This document shows, piece by piece, positions 29,203 to 39,620 of a stretch of 64,000 nucleotides of DNA (position 1 is the stretch's first letter; every line of letters begins with the position of its first letter). Where the stretch lies: NCBI RefSeq assembly GCF_037265215.1, contig NZ_CP147737.1, forward strand, positions 310,001 to 374,000. Reading direction: 5' to 3'. Made by a program: the position numbers and the translations under genes. The DNA comes from Xenorhabdus griffiniae (GTDB lineage Bacteria; Pseudomonadota; Gammaproteobacteria; Enterobacterales; Enterobacteriaceae). Under the pieces are notes generated by a model that made no database searches, was not told the origin of the DNA, and saw only the letters and a program-made list of their open reading frames with translations.

Positions 29203-29826
29203 TTATTCCGCTTCAAGGGCAGGTTGATTGAACCAAAGGTTGAGTTTTTGCTCTAGTTTATCGATGCCGATTTTTTTCAAGGCGGAGAAGTATTCAATCT
29301 GAATATCACCACCCAAAGAGGTCAATTCCTGACGAACTTTTGCCAATTGGCTTTTACGGGCACCGGAAGCCAGTTTGTCGGCTTTAGTTAGCAATACCAT
29401 GACGGGGACTTGCGTCACGACCGCCCATTCAATCATTTGCCTATCCAGATCTTTCAGCGGATGGCGGATATCCATCAAAACCACCAGCCCTAACAGGCAT
29501 TCGCGCTTCTGGAGATACTCTCCCAACGCCTTCTGCCATTTACGTTTCATCTCTTCCGGGACTTCAGCGTAACCATAGCCCGGCAAGTCGACCAGACGGA
29601 TCCCTTCTTCAACTTCGAACAGGTTAATTAATTGGGTACGGCCAGGGGTTTTACTGGTTCGTGCAAGGCTTTTTTGGCGGGTCAGCGCATTCAGGGCGCT
29701 GGATTTACCCGCATTTGACCTACCGGCAAACGCGACCTCAATGCCCACATCTTGAGGCAGGTGGCGAATGTCAGGTGCACTCGTAATAAAGTGGGTCATA
29801 TGATAGTTGTAGTTTTTGATGGTCAA
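29203..29826 (-). CDS. engB: Ribosome biogenesis GTP-binding protein
   Basis: A 207-residue YihA/YsxC GTPase needed for 50S assembly. G1 is [15 protein letters not shown]2/G3 are [11 protein letters not shown] and [13 protein letters not shown]4 is LLTKADK. The longest frame begins at TTG 29826, with GGGAGATAACC upstream; ATG 29799 (MTHFIT) is an alternative. It is convergent with spf, as in E. coli; hemN is not adjacent. Confidence 0.95.
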   Translation of the reverse strand: MTIKNYNYHMTHFITSAPDIRHLPQDVGIEVAFAGRSNAGKSSALNALTRQKSLARTSKTPGRTQLINLFEVEEGIRLVDLPGYGYAEVPEEMKRKWQKALGEYLQKRECLLGLVVLMDIRHPLKDLDRQMIEWAVVTQVPVMVLLTKADKLASGARKSQLAKVRQELTSLGGDIQIEYFSALKKIGIDKLEQKLNLWFNQPALEAE

Positions 29827-29905
29827 AATGGTTATCTCCCTGAGGAATACACAAAAATAGCCCGGTGATTATACCGAGAGCAACCGCTTGTGGACAGGCG
29901 TAACT

Positions 29906-29952
29906 TTATGCCGACATTTTACCGACATTTATACCGACATTTATACCGACAT
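29906..29952 (-). repeat. 12-bp tandem repeat at the 3' end of a LysR gene
   Basis: Four head-to-tail copies of a unit that reads ATGTCGGTATAA on the minus strand (one variant with G for A, one shortened by a base). The first copy encodes the last three residues and stop (Met-Ser-Val-stop) of the LysR gene; the others lie beyond it. The pattern suggests slippage. Confidence 0.8.
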
Positions 29953-30846
29953 TTCTTCCGACAACGAATGGCGCAGGTAGTCGGCAAATAATGTGTATAA
30001 CTCACCTTGGGCCGTCACATGTAAAACCAGCTGAATGGCAGGAACATTAGGGACACCATGTTCGGAAGATAATACACATAGAGCATCGGTTAATGAGTGG
30101 CGTGGCAATAACCCAATGCCCAAACCGTGTGCTATGGCACTTTTCACATTTTCAAATGAAGCACTGACATACGCGAGAAAATAAGGTTTACCCACATGTT
30201 CCAGTGCGTTTATGGCACATTGGCGAATGACGCAGCCATCAGGAAAAATAACCAGTGGAATTTCTTGTAGGTTATTGAAGTGCTTGTTTTCTACAGCAAC
30301 CCAATGTAGTGGTTCAATTCTCAAGATGCTTTTATGATTGGCATTGATGGGTTGTCCCGCTATTTCTTTAGTGATGGCCATGTCTAATTGCTGTTTTTCT
30401 AATAAGGCAGAAAGTACCGGTGATGAAGCGGCGGTAATTTCTATTTTTAATTCAGGATGTTCCTCCAGACAGCAGGAGATCGCTTTATGCAGGTTTCTAA
30501 TGCTGAAATCATCAGGGACACCAAGTGCAATTTTGCCTCTCAACTGGAATTTTCTTACCGATTGTAGCGCTTGGGTCATGCGGAAAAGAATATCTTTGGC
30601 AGCGGGTAATAGCTGTTTACCTTCATTGGTTAATCCAATAATAGTGCCTTGGCGTCGATCAATTAAACGACATCCGATATCTTCTTCAAGTCGTTTAATA
30701 CTTAGGCTAAGCGTTGGTTGTGTACGGCCCAACTCTTCCCCAGCTTTAGCAAATCCACCATGTGTCGCTACGAATACAAACGCGCGTAGTTGCTCAAGCG
30801 TTATACCACGCCCATCAAAACGATCGGTACGAATATCCAGTTTCAT
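29941..30846 (-). CDS. LysR-family transcriptional regulator
   Basis: 301 residues, with an N-terminal winged helix (ITLEQLRAFVFVATHGGFAKAGEELGRTQPTLSLSIKRLEEDIG) and a LysR substrate-binding domain containing the GKIALGVPDD and GLGIGLLPRHS segments. It is divergently transcribed from an AEC-type transporter 190 bp away, so it probably controls that gene in response to the transported compound. The effector is unknown. The C-terminal MSV overlaps a 12-bp tandem repeat. Confidence 0.85.
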   Translation of the reverse strand: MKLDIRTDRFDGRGITLEQLRAFVFVATHGGFAKAGEELGRTQPTLSLSIKRLEEDIGCRLIDRRQGTIIGLTNEGKQLLPAAKDILFRMTQALQSVRKFQLRGKIALGVPDDFSIRNLHKAISCCLEEHPELKIEITAASSPVLSALLEKQQLDMAITKEIAGQPINANHKSILRIEPLHWVAVENKHFNNLQEIPLVIFPDGCVIRQCAINALEHVGKPYFLAYVSASFENVKSAIAHGLGIGLLPRHSLTDALCVLSSEHGVPNVPAIQLVLHVTAQGELYTLFADYLRHSLSEEMSV

Positions 30847-31035
30847 AGTATCGCCTTTGTTGTCATCATTAATAAATTTAATGATAAGAAAGGAATTATT
30901 TATTTAACAGAATTAAATGATTACAGCAATATCATCAAAAAATAGCCAATATTTATTCTGAATAATGACAGCAAGTCTAATACACCAGGGAAATTTTCGG
31001 GATGTTTTATCAACACTCATGTGGAATTAATCTAA

Positions 31036-31995
31036 ATGTTTATGATAGTTGCCCCCATATTTCTGGTTATTTTTATCGGATATTGTTTTGGTCGTTTGCG
31101 TCCTGATAGCGGACATTCCGATAAATTAATCAACGATTATGTGCTTTATATTGCACTCCCTGCCTTATTGTTTCTGGCTATTGCACGTGCAGATGTGAGT
31201 GAACTTCAACAATGGGGATTTATTGCTGCTAGTTTGGCCGGCATTGGGGTCGTGTATGTTTTAGGTGTGTTAGTAGCCAAAATTATGGGAATTGGTTTGC
31301 CTCAATCTTCTCTTTTAGGCATGGGAGCATGTTATGGCACTACCGGATATATGGGAGTTCCAATCCTAATCTCTGTCTATGGTGAATCTGCTGCGCTTCC
31401 TGCCGCTATAGCTACGATCCTGCATAATATCCCAGCCATTATAGCTGTCATTATTACCTACGATGTTCTTTCTACTTGTCAATCGGGTAGCAACATATCC
31501 ATCAGCCGGAGTCTGGTTAGGTCATTAAAGGTGACATTGAGTAACCCCCTGACTATTTCAGTCATCGCAGGTTTAATCTTCGTCTATTTCGAGATTCCCG
31601 TACCAAAATTTTTGCAATCATTGGCGGCATTTCTTGGTAATGCCGCAGGCCCAACGGCATTATTTGCTTTAGGACTGGGATTATCGCGGCTTAAGGTTAA
31701 AGAGCATATTAATGCGGAAGCATTAAAATTGATTGTACCGATGTTGTTACTCAAATTAGGGATACAACCGTTGGTTACGTTTATCTGCGCTTATTATCTG
31801 TTTGGTATGCAGCAAGCTGACAATATTTGGTTGATTGCCGCAATTATTATGGCTGCTCAGCCTATCGGTGCAGGCGTGTATGTTTTTGCTAATAAGTATG
31901 GTTTCAAACAGGAAACCATTTCCCTTTCTATTATTATTTCTCTATTTATCGCACTGGTGACAATACCAATCGTTCTGCAATTGTTGTCCAGCTGA
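31036..31995 (+). CDS. AEC (auxin efflux carrier)-type transporter
   Basis: 319 residues with about ten hydrophobic segments in two groups, starting MFMIVAPIFLVIFIGYCFGRL. The family elements DYVLYIALPALLFLAIAR, YGTTGYMGVPILISVYG and MMAAQPIGAGVYVFANKYG are visible. Related bacterial proteins move malonate, malate or other small organic anions; the substrate here is not predictable. Pairing with the divergent LysR gene suggests an inducible efflux or uptake unit. It is inserted between engB and ppiA, two loci far apart in E. coli. Confidence 0.85.
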   Translation: MFMIVAPIFLVIFIGYCFGRLRPDSGHSDKLINDYVLYIALPALLFLAIARADVSELQQWGFIAASLAGIGVVYVLGVLVAKIMGIGLPQSSLLGMGACYGTTGYMGVPILISVYGESAALPAAIATILHNIPAIIAVIITYDVLSTCQSGSNISISRSLVRSLKVTLSNPLTISVIAGLIFVYFEIPVPKFLQSLAAFLGNAAGPTALFALGLGLSRLKVKEHINAEALKLIVPMLLLKLGIQPLVTFICAYYLFGMQQADNIWLIAAIIMAAQPIGAGVYVFANKYGFKQETISLSIIISLFIALVTIPIVLQLLSS

Positions 31996-32038
31996 ATTTG
32001 GATGGAAAGTTTAATTTCCTGTATTCAATGCTGGATGA

Positions 32039-32146
32039 ATATACGCATTAAACTTCAAGTTGCAATTTACAACATGATATGAAACCTGATTTCTTTCCGC
32101 GATGCGGGGAAAAATCACCCGCATCTTGAAGTTAGATTGGTATAGA
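32039..32146. repeat. Palindromic intergenic repeat, copy 2
   Basis: From ATACGCATTAAACTTCAAG to CTTGAAGTTAGATTGGTATA with an inner hairpin TTCTTTCCGC/GCGGGGAAA. Same family as 19862-19966; downstream of the AEC gene. Confidence 0.85.
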
Positions 32147-32346
32147 TGCTTATGCGCTTTGACATGGAAAGCGTATTAATATGGGGGTTATTCTCAAAAT
32201 AGCGCCTGTTTAAATATGCGAATATAAAAGTCATATGACTCGTAAATGTAGGTAAATCTTTGGAACTTCACTCCATAGGGAATTACACTTAATGGGTTTT
32301 GTTGTTATGAGTTTTATTGTTGACCTCAAAAATAAAGGAATCATCA

Positions 32347-32913
32347 ATGTTTAAACGTATTTTTGTGTCGCTTATGACTGCATGTGCTATCAGCGCGATA
32401 GCTGTCCCAGCATTAGCCGCTGAAACTCACGTGAAGCTGGTAACATCGGCTGGAGAAATCGAACTTGAGTTAGATAGCAATAAGGCACCAATGACTACCA
32501 AGAATTTCGTTGAGTATGTCAATGAGGGATTTTATAACAACACTATTTTTCATCGTGTTATCCCAGGCTTTATGATCCAGGGCGGTGGCTTTACAAAGGA
32601 TATGAAGCAAAAAGCGACCAAAGAGCCAATCAAAAATGAAGCAGATAACGGCTTGCGGAATTTGCGGGGAACTATTGCTATGGCGCGTACCGCCGATAAG
32701 GACAGCGCAACCAGCCAATTTTTTATTAACGTGACCGATAATGCTTTCCTTGACCATGGGCAGCGTGACTTCGGTTATGCAGTCTTTGGTAAAGTCGTCA
32801 AGGGCATGGATGTGGTGGATAAAATTTCTCAAGTCAAAACAGAAAATGTTGGCCCTTACCAAAATGTACCGGTAAAACCTATTGTGATCTTGTCTGCCAA
32901 GGTTGAACCTTAA
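32347..32913 (+). CDS. ppiA: Periplasmic peptidyl-prolyl isomerase A
   Basis: A 188-residue cyclophilin with a signal peptide ([20 protein letters not shown]). Cyclophilin motifs [15 protein letters not shown] (catalytic Arg) and [18 protein letters not shown] are intact. It assists folding of periplasmic proteins by proline isomerisation. ATG 32347 follows AAAGGAATC; upstream frame is not conserved. fic and yhfG, between ppiA and pabA in E. coli, are missing. Confidence 0.96.
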   Translation: MFKRIFVSLMTACAISAIAVPALAAETHVKLVTSAGEIELELDSNKAPMTTKNFVEYVNEGFYNNTIFHRVIPGFMIQGGGFTKDMKQKATKEPIKNEADNGLRNLRGTIAMARTADKDSATSQFFINVTDNAFLDHGQRDFGYAVFGKVVKGMDVVDKISQVKTENVGPYQNVPVKPIVILSAKVEP

Positions 32914-32930
32914 CAGCCCGGACCGACATA

Positions 32931-33035
32931 TTACGCGTTATCTTTCAAGTTGCTCATTATAAGACAACATAACTCATTGTTTCTCCCCGCGAAGCGGGGA
33001 GAAACAATGAGTATCTTGAAAGGTGATTGGTATAA
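32931..33035. repeat. Palindromic intergenic repeat, copy 3
   Basis: Begins TTACGCGTTATCTTTCAAG and ends CTTGAAAGGTGATTGGTATA. The central hairpin is a perfect ATTGTTTCTCCCCGC / GCGGGGAGAAACAAT. It lies just after ppiA and may terminate or stabilise its message. Closest in sequence to the copy at 47305. Confidence 0.88.
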
Positions 33036-33296
33036 TACGGTATTCGGATAATCATAACTGGTTGTTTGAGTACCGTTTACATTCCCCTTCTTTCTACCAT
33101 TTCTGCATTGTTACATCATGTTGCATTATAGTAATGCGCTCGCCGTACCACTATTTTAAAAGTGCTTCTGTGGTATGATTAGCCCCCCATTGCTGTTAAT
33201 ACTGCTTTACCTGATTTTACTATTATACAGAATGCATAATACCCCAATGGGGTAGGGCAACTTATAAGACTATAATAATCAGTAGGATATACTCCT

Positions 33297-33872
33297 ATGT
33301 TACTAATAATAGATAACTACGATTCTTTTACATTCAATTTATACCAATATTTTTGTGAGTTAGGGGCAGAGGTTTTAGTTAAGCGTAATGATGAGATTCA
33401 GCTTAAAGATATCGAAGATTTGGCGCCTACTCATTTAGTCATTTCTCCGGGGCCTTGCACGCCAAATGAAGCAGGGATCTCGTTGGAAGCGATTTCACAT
33501 TTTGCAGGGAAATTACCCATCCTCGGTGTGTGTCTGGGGCATCAGGCAATAGGTCAGGCTTTTGGTGCCAAGGTTGTTAAAGCGCGTGAAGTAATGCATG
33601 GAAAAACCAGTCTGATTCACCATAGCCAGCAAGGGGTATTCAAAGGATTAGATCGTCCATTGACGGTCACGCGTTATCACTCTCTGGTCATTGCCGCAGA
33701 AACGCTTCCTGCTTCATTTGAAGTGACGGCCTGGAGTCAGCGTAATGGCGACGTAGATGAAATCATGGGAATACGTCACCGTACTTTGCCACTGGAAGGG
33801 GTGCAGTTTCATCCAGAAAGCATTCTTAGTGAGCAGGGACATGAATTGTTGAATAATTTCCTCAGATATTAG
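33297..33872 (+). CDS. pabA: Aminodeoxychorismate synthase, glutamine amidotransferase subunit
   Basis: A 191-residue class I amidotransferase. The catalytic triad is Cys79 in GVCLGHQ with His and Glu in VQFHPES near the C-terminus. It gives ammonia to PabB to make 4-amino-4-deoxychorismate for folate. It begins [19 protein letters not shown]. An anthranilate synthase TrpG is the alternative, but the neighbours (ppiA, argD, crp) fit pabA. A 260-bp gap before it holds part of the copy 3 repeat and no gene. Confidence 0.93.
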   Translation: MLLIIDNYDSFTFNLYQYFCELGAEVLVKRNDEIQLKDIEDLAPTHLVISPGPCTPNEAGISLEAISHFAGKLPILGVCLGHQAIGQAFGAKVVKAREVMHGKTSLIHHSQQGVFKGLDRPLTVTRYHSLVIAAETLPASFEVTAWSQRNGDVDEIMGIRHRTLPLEGVQFHPESILSEQGHELLNNFLRY

Positions 33873-33922
33873 TCAGATACCTCTATACTCCCTCATTCTG
33901 TTGTTTTTTTATTTGCCCTTAA

Positions 33923-35212
<1,290 letters not shown>

Positions 35213-35215
35213 CAG

Positions 35216-35252
35216 TAAAAAAGCCAGTGCGAAGTAATAGATTGCACTGGCT
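35216..35252 (-). terminator. crp terminator, between convergent argD and crp
   Basis: AGCCAGTGC pairs with GCACTGGCT; on the minus strand the stem is followed by six T residues, so it mainly ends crp transcription. Confidence 0.85.
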
Positions 35253-35272
35253 GAGTTTCGGTTTATTGGGAA

Positions 35273-35905
35273 TTAACGCGTCCCATAAACGACGATGGTT
35301 TTGCCATGTGCAGAGATCAGGCTTTGATCTTCCAGCATTTTCAAAATACGGCCAACCGTTTCACGGGAGCAACCCACAATCTGCCCAATTTCCTGACGTG
35401 TGATTTTGATTTGCATACCATCAGGGTGAGTCATTGCATCAGGCTGTTTGGCCAAATTGAGCAATGTCTGGGCGATACGGCCTGTAACGTCCAGAAAGGC
35501 TAAGTTACCTACTTTTTCAGAAGTGGTTTGTAGGCGACTTGCCATCTGAGCAGATAAACGCATCAGAATATCAGGATTGACCTGAATTAACTGGCGAAAT
35601 TTCTTATAGGAAATTTCAGCCACTTCACAGGCACTTTTGGCTCGTACCCATGCAGTACGTTCTTGCCCCTCTTCAAATAATCCAAGTTCACCAATGAAAT
35701 CCCCCTGATTTAAATAAGAGAGAATCATTTCCTTACCTTCTTCATCTTTTATTAGAACAGCAACTGAACCTTTAACAATGTAGTAAAGCGTTTCTGCTTT
35801 CTCACCTTGATGAATAAGCGTGCTCTTGGATGGATATTTGTGAATATGGCAGTGTGACAAAAACCATTCAAGAGTAGGGTCTGTTTGTGGCTTGCCGAGA
35901 ACCAT
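35273..35905 (-). CDS. crp: cAMP receptor protein (catabolite regulator)
   Basis: A 210-residue regulator almost identical in pattern to E. coli CRP. The cAMP pocket holds [21 protein letters not shown], and the recognition helix is in [20 protein letters not shown]. It activates or represses catabolic genes and is expected to act on two loci in this window, lsr and spf, by analogy with E. coli. yhfA and its divergent promoter partner are absent. Confidence 0.98.
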   Translation of the reverse strand: MVLGKPQTDPTLEWFLSHCHIHKYPSKSTLIHQGEKAETLYYIVKGSVAVLIKDEEGKEMILSYLNQGDFIGELGLFEEGQERTAWVRAKSACEVAEISYKKFRQLIQVNPDILMRLSAQMASRLQTTSEKVGNLAFLDVTGRIAQTLLNLAKQPDAMTHPDGMQIKITRQEIGQIVGCSRETVGRILKMLEDQSLISAHGKTIVVYGTR

Positions 35906-36225
35906 TCGCTTTATCCTCTGTTGTTATTTCTGCCTTTATGATGTGAGAAACTGTCGTTCCTCTTCAGGCTGGCTTTATAAAGTCAATAGCTTAACATATT
36001 AGCCTGCTGAAAAACTGACAAGCGGGAATTTTATATGGATTATAAAGATGCCAAAATTTAGGCATATTGATCTTAACCCATATACCTTGCCAGTCCACGC
36101 TTGTAACCTTGTTTGTAACACAGGAAAGCGCTTCTGTCTTCTCTTGTATCGCTTCAGCATATTAGACTGACTGCCAGATTACCAGAAATCAGGCAGAAGA
36201 GTTGGTTTTATTGATTTTACATTTA

Positions 36226-36361
36226 TATACCTATCGTCTTTCAAGATGTGTTTTATACGCATTAAACTTCAAGCTGCAATTTACAACACGATATGAAACC
36301 TGATTTCTCCCCGCTTCGCGGGGGAGAAATTACATGCATCTTGGAGTGAGATTGGTATACA
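36226..36361. repeat. Palindromic intergenic repeat, copy 4 (with extra partial unit)
   Basis: A full unit from ATACGCATTAAACTTCAAG to GATTGGTATAC with a hairpin CTCCCCGC/GCGGGGGAG, preceded by a short inverted fragment (TATACCTATCGTCTTTCAAG). It occupies much of the 556-bp gap between crp and prkB; no gene is seen in the remainder. Confidence 0.83.
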
Positions 36362-36400
36362 AGGAAAAAATTTTGTCACAAAAAATAACCTGCTTATTTA

Positions 36401-36440
36401 AATAAAACAGGTAACATTATTTTTTGTTACCTGTTTTATT
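36401..36440 (-). terminator. prkB terminator
   Basis: A 16-bp perfect stem, AATAAAACAGGTAACA with TGTTACCTGTTTTATT, 21 bp after the prkB stop. On the minus strand it continues TTTATTTAAAT. Confidence 0.8.
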
Positions 36441-36461
36441 AAAAATTAAATAGAGATTAAA

Positions 36462-37331
36462 TTACGAGATTTTTTTGCCTTCCAGTAATTGTTTAACAAG
36501 CGGTGCCATAATTAATTCCATTGCCAACCCCATTTTTCCACCAGGAACAACGATAGTATTTATGCCGGAAATAAATGAACCCTGAAGCATCGCGAGCAAA
36601 TAAGGGAAATTAATTTGCGTGAGTCCACGGAAACGGATCACGATAAAACTTTCGTCCAGAGAGGGGATCGCTTTGGCAGAGAAGGGATTGGAGGTATCAA
36701 CGGTAGGGACACGTTGGAAATTGATATGGGTACGTGAAAACTGAGGAGTGATGTAGCGGATATAGTCATCCATTGAACGAACAACGGAATCCATAACCGC
36801 TTCTCTGGAATGCCCTCGCTCGCCCGTATCTCGGATGAGTTTTTGTATCCATTCTAAGTTGACGATCGGTACAACGCCAATTAGCAGATCAACATGACTG
36901 GCGACATTGTGTTGTGGCGTGACAACTCCCCCGTGAAGTCCTTCATAAAATAGGACGTCCGTATTAGATGGCAGAGCTTCCCACGGGGTGAAAGTACCTG
37001 GTGATTGGTTATAGGGGACGGCTTCATCATAGGTATGAAGATATTTTCGGCAGCGGCCATGGCCTGTTTCCCCATACTCAAGGAATGTTTTTTCCAGCAT
37101 ACCGAAATCATTGGCTTCTGGCCCAAAGTAGCTGATATGTCTGCCTTGTTCTCTTGCTTTCCGTATCTCGGCATCCATTTCAGGACGAGTATAACGATGG
37201 AAACTATCCCCTTCTATCAGTGCAGCTGTTACGTCAAATTGCTGGAAAATCTTGCGAAAAGCGACACTGGTTGTGGTTGTTCCTGCTCCACTGGAGCCAG
37301 TGATTGCGATAACGGGGTGTTTGGCAGACAT
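36462..37331 (-). CDS. prkB: Phosphoribulokinase-like protein PrkB
   Basis: 289 residues, the same length as E. coli PrkB. The P-loop is ITGSSGAGTTTTS and the uridine/phosphoribulokinase-like EGDSFHRYTRPEMD follows. DVLFYEGLHGG is the second conserved block. No RuBisCO genes are seen, so the substrate is probably not ribulose-5-phosphate in a Calvin cycle; the physiological role is unknown. It is followed downstream by a terminator and lies next to yheU, as in E. coli. Confidence 0.93.
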   Translation of the reverse strand: MSAKHPVIAITGSSGAGTTTTSVAFRKIFQQFDVTAALIEGDSFHRYTRPEMDAEIRKAREQGRHISYFGPEANDFGMLEKTFLEYGETGHGRCRKYLHTYDEAVPYNQSPGTFTPWEALPSNTDVLFYEGLHGGVVTPQHNVASHVDLLIGVVPIVNLEWIQKLIRDTGERGHSREAVMDSVVRSMDDYIRYITPQFSRTHINFQRVPTVDTSNPFSAKAIPSLDESFIVIRFRGLTQINFPYLLAMLQGSFISGINTIVVPGGKMGLAMELIMAPLVKQLLEGKKIS

Positions 37332-37397
37332 GAACAGACTCCTTAATTAATAAAATTGGCGAATCAGTCAATTAGAATGAATCAAACAAGTTGAGTT

Positions 37398-37616
37398 TTA
37401 CGGGCGGAACATCTCTTTAGGCAAGATATTAACGGTTCCATGTAGTTCAGACCATACCAACAGAACTTCACCTCGTTCAAGTTGACGTTTGACGTCTTGC
37501 ACTTTTTGCTCGAGCGTTTTTTCCTGTTCGCCGTAATCAGTACCTTCCCGCAGGACAAAACTTTCAATTAAGTTGTGGAGTGTATCGGCTTCCAATTGTT
37601 GCCACGGGATAATCAT
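37398..37616 (-). CDS. yheU: YheU family protein (UPF0270)
   Basis: A 72-residue protein starting [20 protein letters not shown], with [17 protein letters not shown] centrally, as in E. coli YheU. The function is unknown. ATG 37616 gives the family length; the frame extends nine codons further upstream. It is in the same orientation as prkB. The yheT hydrolase gene that normally precedes it is missing, its place taken by foreign sequence. Confidence 0.93.
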   Translation of the reverse strand: MIIPWQQLEADTLHNLIESFVLREGTDYGEQEKTLEQKVQDVKRQLERGEVLLVWSELHGTVNILPKEMFRP

Positions 37617-37804
37617 TGTGATTGCTCCTGAAAATACTGTCATTCATCATCGGGTAAACATCGTCGTTGCTAATGGAGTTGTAGTCTACGATTCATAATG
37701 AATTTGAATTGATTTCATGATTAGTTATCTTGTATGTGAAATAACATACTGTTATTTTTCTTGAAAAGAAATGTTAACCACCAGGGTGGGAGGGGAATCT
37801 ACCC

Positions 37805-38410
37805 ATGACTTTAAGCCTGATATTCTCGCTTAGTATATTTATGTTTATTTCCGCTGTCACACCGGGCCCAAACAATTTGTTACTGACATCATCGGGAGCT
37901 CATTTTGGTATTCGCCGTTCTGTCCCGCTTTGTCTGGGTATTATTCTGGGAATGCAAACCATTTTGCTGCTGTCTGCGTTTGGTGTTGCTGCGCTACTGC
38001 TGATTTATCCTGCTTTACATACGGGGCTGAAAATACTCGGATGTCTGTATTTATTATGGCTGGCCTGGAAGACAGCCACTTCGCATTATAAACGGCTGGA
38101 TACTACAGCATCGGCAAGAGAGCCAATCAAAATTTATCAAGGCTGGCTATTGCAGTTCTTAAATCCCAAAACCTGGTTGATGGGATTGGGCGCAATCAGT
38201 AGTTACAGTCTGGCTGGAGAGCTGTATAACTATTCCATTTTTGCCATCAGTATAGTGATGTTAATCGTCAATATCCTCGGCAGTGTAATCTGGTTGGTTC
38301 TTGGTTCACTGATTGGTCAGTTACTGAAAAGCCGTCGCGCGTGGTTTACATTCAATATCGTAATGGGTGTCCTGACTGCCGCTTGTGTGCCTTTAATCTG
38401 GTTTGGGTGA
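37805..38410 (+). CDS. LysE/RhtB-family amino acid exporter
   Basis: A 201-residue inner-membrane protein with about six hydrophobic segments. The N-terminal MFISAVTPGPNNLLLTSSGAHFGIRRS is the LysE/RhtB signature, and FLNPKTWLMGLGAIS is the second conserved block. Probably exports amino acids or derivatives. Its TGA lies inside the first bases of a 63-bp transposon remnant, so the last residues may have been altered by that insertion. It is not at this place in E. coli. Confidence 0.88.
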   Translation: MTLSLIFSLSIFMFISAVTPGPNNLLLTSSGAHFGIRRSVPLCLGIILGMQTILLLSAFGVAALLLIYPALHTGLKILGCLYLLWLAWKTATSHYKRLDTTASAREPIKIYQGWLLQFLNPKTWLMGLGAISSYSLAGELYNYSIFAISIVMLIVNILGSVIWLVLGSLIGQLLKSRRAWFTFNIVMGVLTAACVPLIWFG

Positions 38411-38470
38411 CTGCTCCCCCCTTTTACGACACCCTCGCATTGGGCGAGGGTTTACGGCGGATTTTGCTAA
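38407..38470. mobile_element. 63-bp chimeric remnant of the nested IS605/IS1182-type structure
   Basis: It begins with GTGACTGCTCCCC, identical to the tnpB-side end of the IS605-type element at 39473. CTTTTACGACACCCTC follows, identical to the terminal inverted repeat of the IS1182-type element. It then runs from GCATTGGGCGAGGGTTTACG to the GCTAAA that ends the other side at 42790-42824. All coding DNA is gone. It overlaps the stop codon of the LysE-type gene. Confidence 0.8.
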
Positions 38471-38481
38471 AGAGATAGTGA

Positions 38482-39390
38482 TTATCGGTCTGTTGAGATA
38501 GCTGGCCGGATAAGCCCATGATGTTTTGCCAATAATGCGTTGGCTTCTTCGGCGTTAATACCCGATAAGATCATGACAATTGCGGTTTTGCAATGCCCAC
38601 CACAGGCGTTTAACGCCTGTTCTGCCATTTCTCTGCTGCACTCCGTGGCGGCCATGACAATATTTTTCTGGCGTTCGATTAATTTGGCATTAGTGGCTTC
38701 TACGTCAACCATCAAATTACCATATACCTTGCCAATACGGATCATGGCACCTGTCGTGATCATATTCAGTATCAATTTTTGTGCCGTGCCTGCCTTCATG
38801 CGGGATGAGCCTGTTATCACTTCTGGCCCGACGACGGGCGTGATAGCAAGATCAGCCAACTGCGTCATTGGGCTATTTGGATTGCAGCTGATACAAGCGA
38901 CAGTAGCACCAACTGATTTGGCATATTCCATTGCACCTAATACATAGGGTGTCCGGCCACTGGCAGCGATCCCTACCAGAACATCTCGTTGAGTAAAGTG
39001 TAACGCCTTAAGATCTTCTGTACCTAATTGCCGATTATCTTCCGCATTTTCGACAGATTGCAGAATGGCTTGGTGCCCGCCGGCAATTAAGCCGATTACC
39101 TGTTCTGGTTTTGTACCATAAGTGGGTGGGCATTCGCTGGCATCCAGGATACCTAAGCGCCCAGATGTGCCAGCGCCACTATAGATTAAGCGCCCACCCT
39201 GTCGAAATGCTTTGGCAACTTTATCAACCACACAGGCAATTTGGGGCAGTGTTTTTTCGACAGCAATAGCCACTTTTTTATCTTCATCGTTGATGACGTG
39301 CAGCATATCGAGTGTTGAAAGTTGATCAATGTGGGTACTGGCGGGATTACGACTCTCTGTTATCATATTGCTCAAGTCGATTTTCATCAT
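38482..39390 (-). CDS. murQ: N-acetylmuramic acid 6-phosphate etherase
   Basis: A 302-residue SIS-domain enzyme that cleaves the D-lactyl ether of MurNAc-6-P, giving GlcNAc-6-P in cell-wall recycling. [23 protein letters not shown] holds the sugar-phosphate site and a catalytic Glu; SVENAEDN holds the second Glu. [12 protein letters not shown] and [13 protein letters not shown] are also present. ATG 39390 and 39387 are adjacent. No murP transporter gene is next to it, unlike E. coli. Confidence 0.95.
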   Translation of the reverse strand: MMKIDLSNMITESRNPASTHIDQLSTLDMLHVINDEDKKVAIAVEKTLPQIACVVDKVAKAFRQGGRLIYSGAGTSGRLGILDASECPPTYGTKPEQVIGLIAGGHQAILQSVENAEDNRQLGTEDLKALHFTQRDVLVGIAASGRTPYVLGAMEYAKSVGATVACISCNPNSPMTQLADLAITPVVGPEVITGSSRMKAGTAQKLILNMITTGAMIRIGKVYGNLMVDVEATNAKLIERQKNIVMAATECSREMAEQALNACGGHCKTAIVMILSGINAEEANALLAKHHGLIRPAISTDR

Positions 39391-39472
39391 TTTTCTGCCA
39401 TATTTTATTGAAACTAAGAAGTGATTTATATGCGTCAGTTTATCTTACTGAGCATTTAATAGGAAATATACA

Positions 39473-39620
39473 GTGACTGCTCCCCGCCCTGTCGGGCGAG
39501 GCTTCCCACTTCCTAGGCCGCAACCGTCTGTATGACGGATTTACGCTGGCCTCCATGGGCAGATTGCACGACGAGTCCCGCCGCACATAATTCCCGTATG
39601 CCCTTGCGTTCGATGTTGAT
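39473..39620 (-). ncRNA. Candidate TnpB reRNA/omegaRNA spanning tnpB 3' end and element end
   Basis: In characterised IS605-type elements the guide RNA overlaps the tnpB 3' end, runs through the terminal hairpin and takes its guide from the flanking host DNA. Here the hairpin GCCTCGCCC/GGGCGGGG-like lies between the tnpB stop and the element boundary. The guide would be read from 39472 downwards. The 5' limit given is nominal. No independent promoter evidence is visible. Confidence 0.4.
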
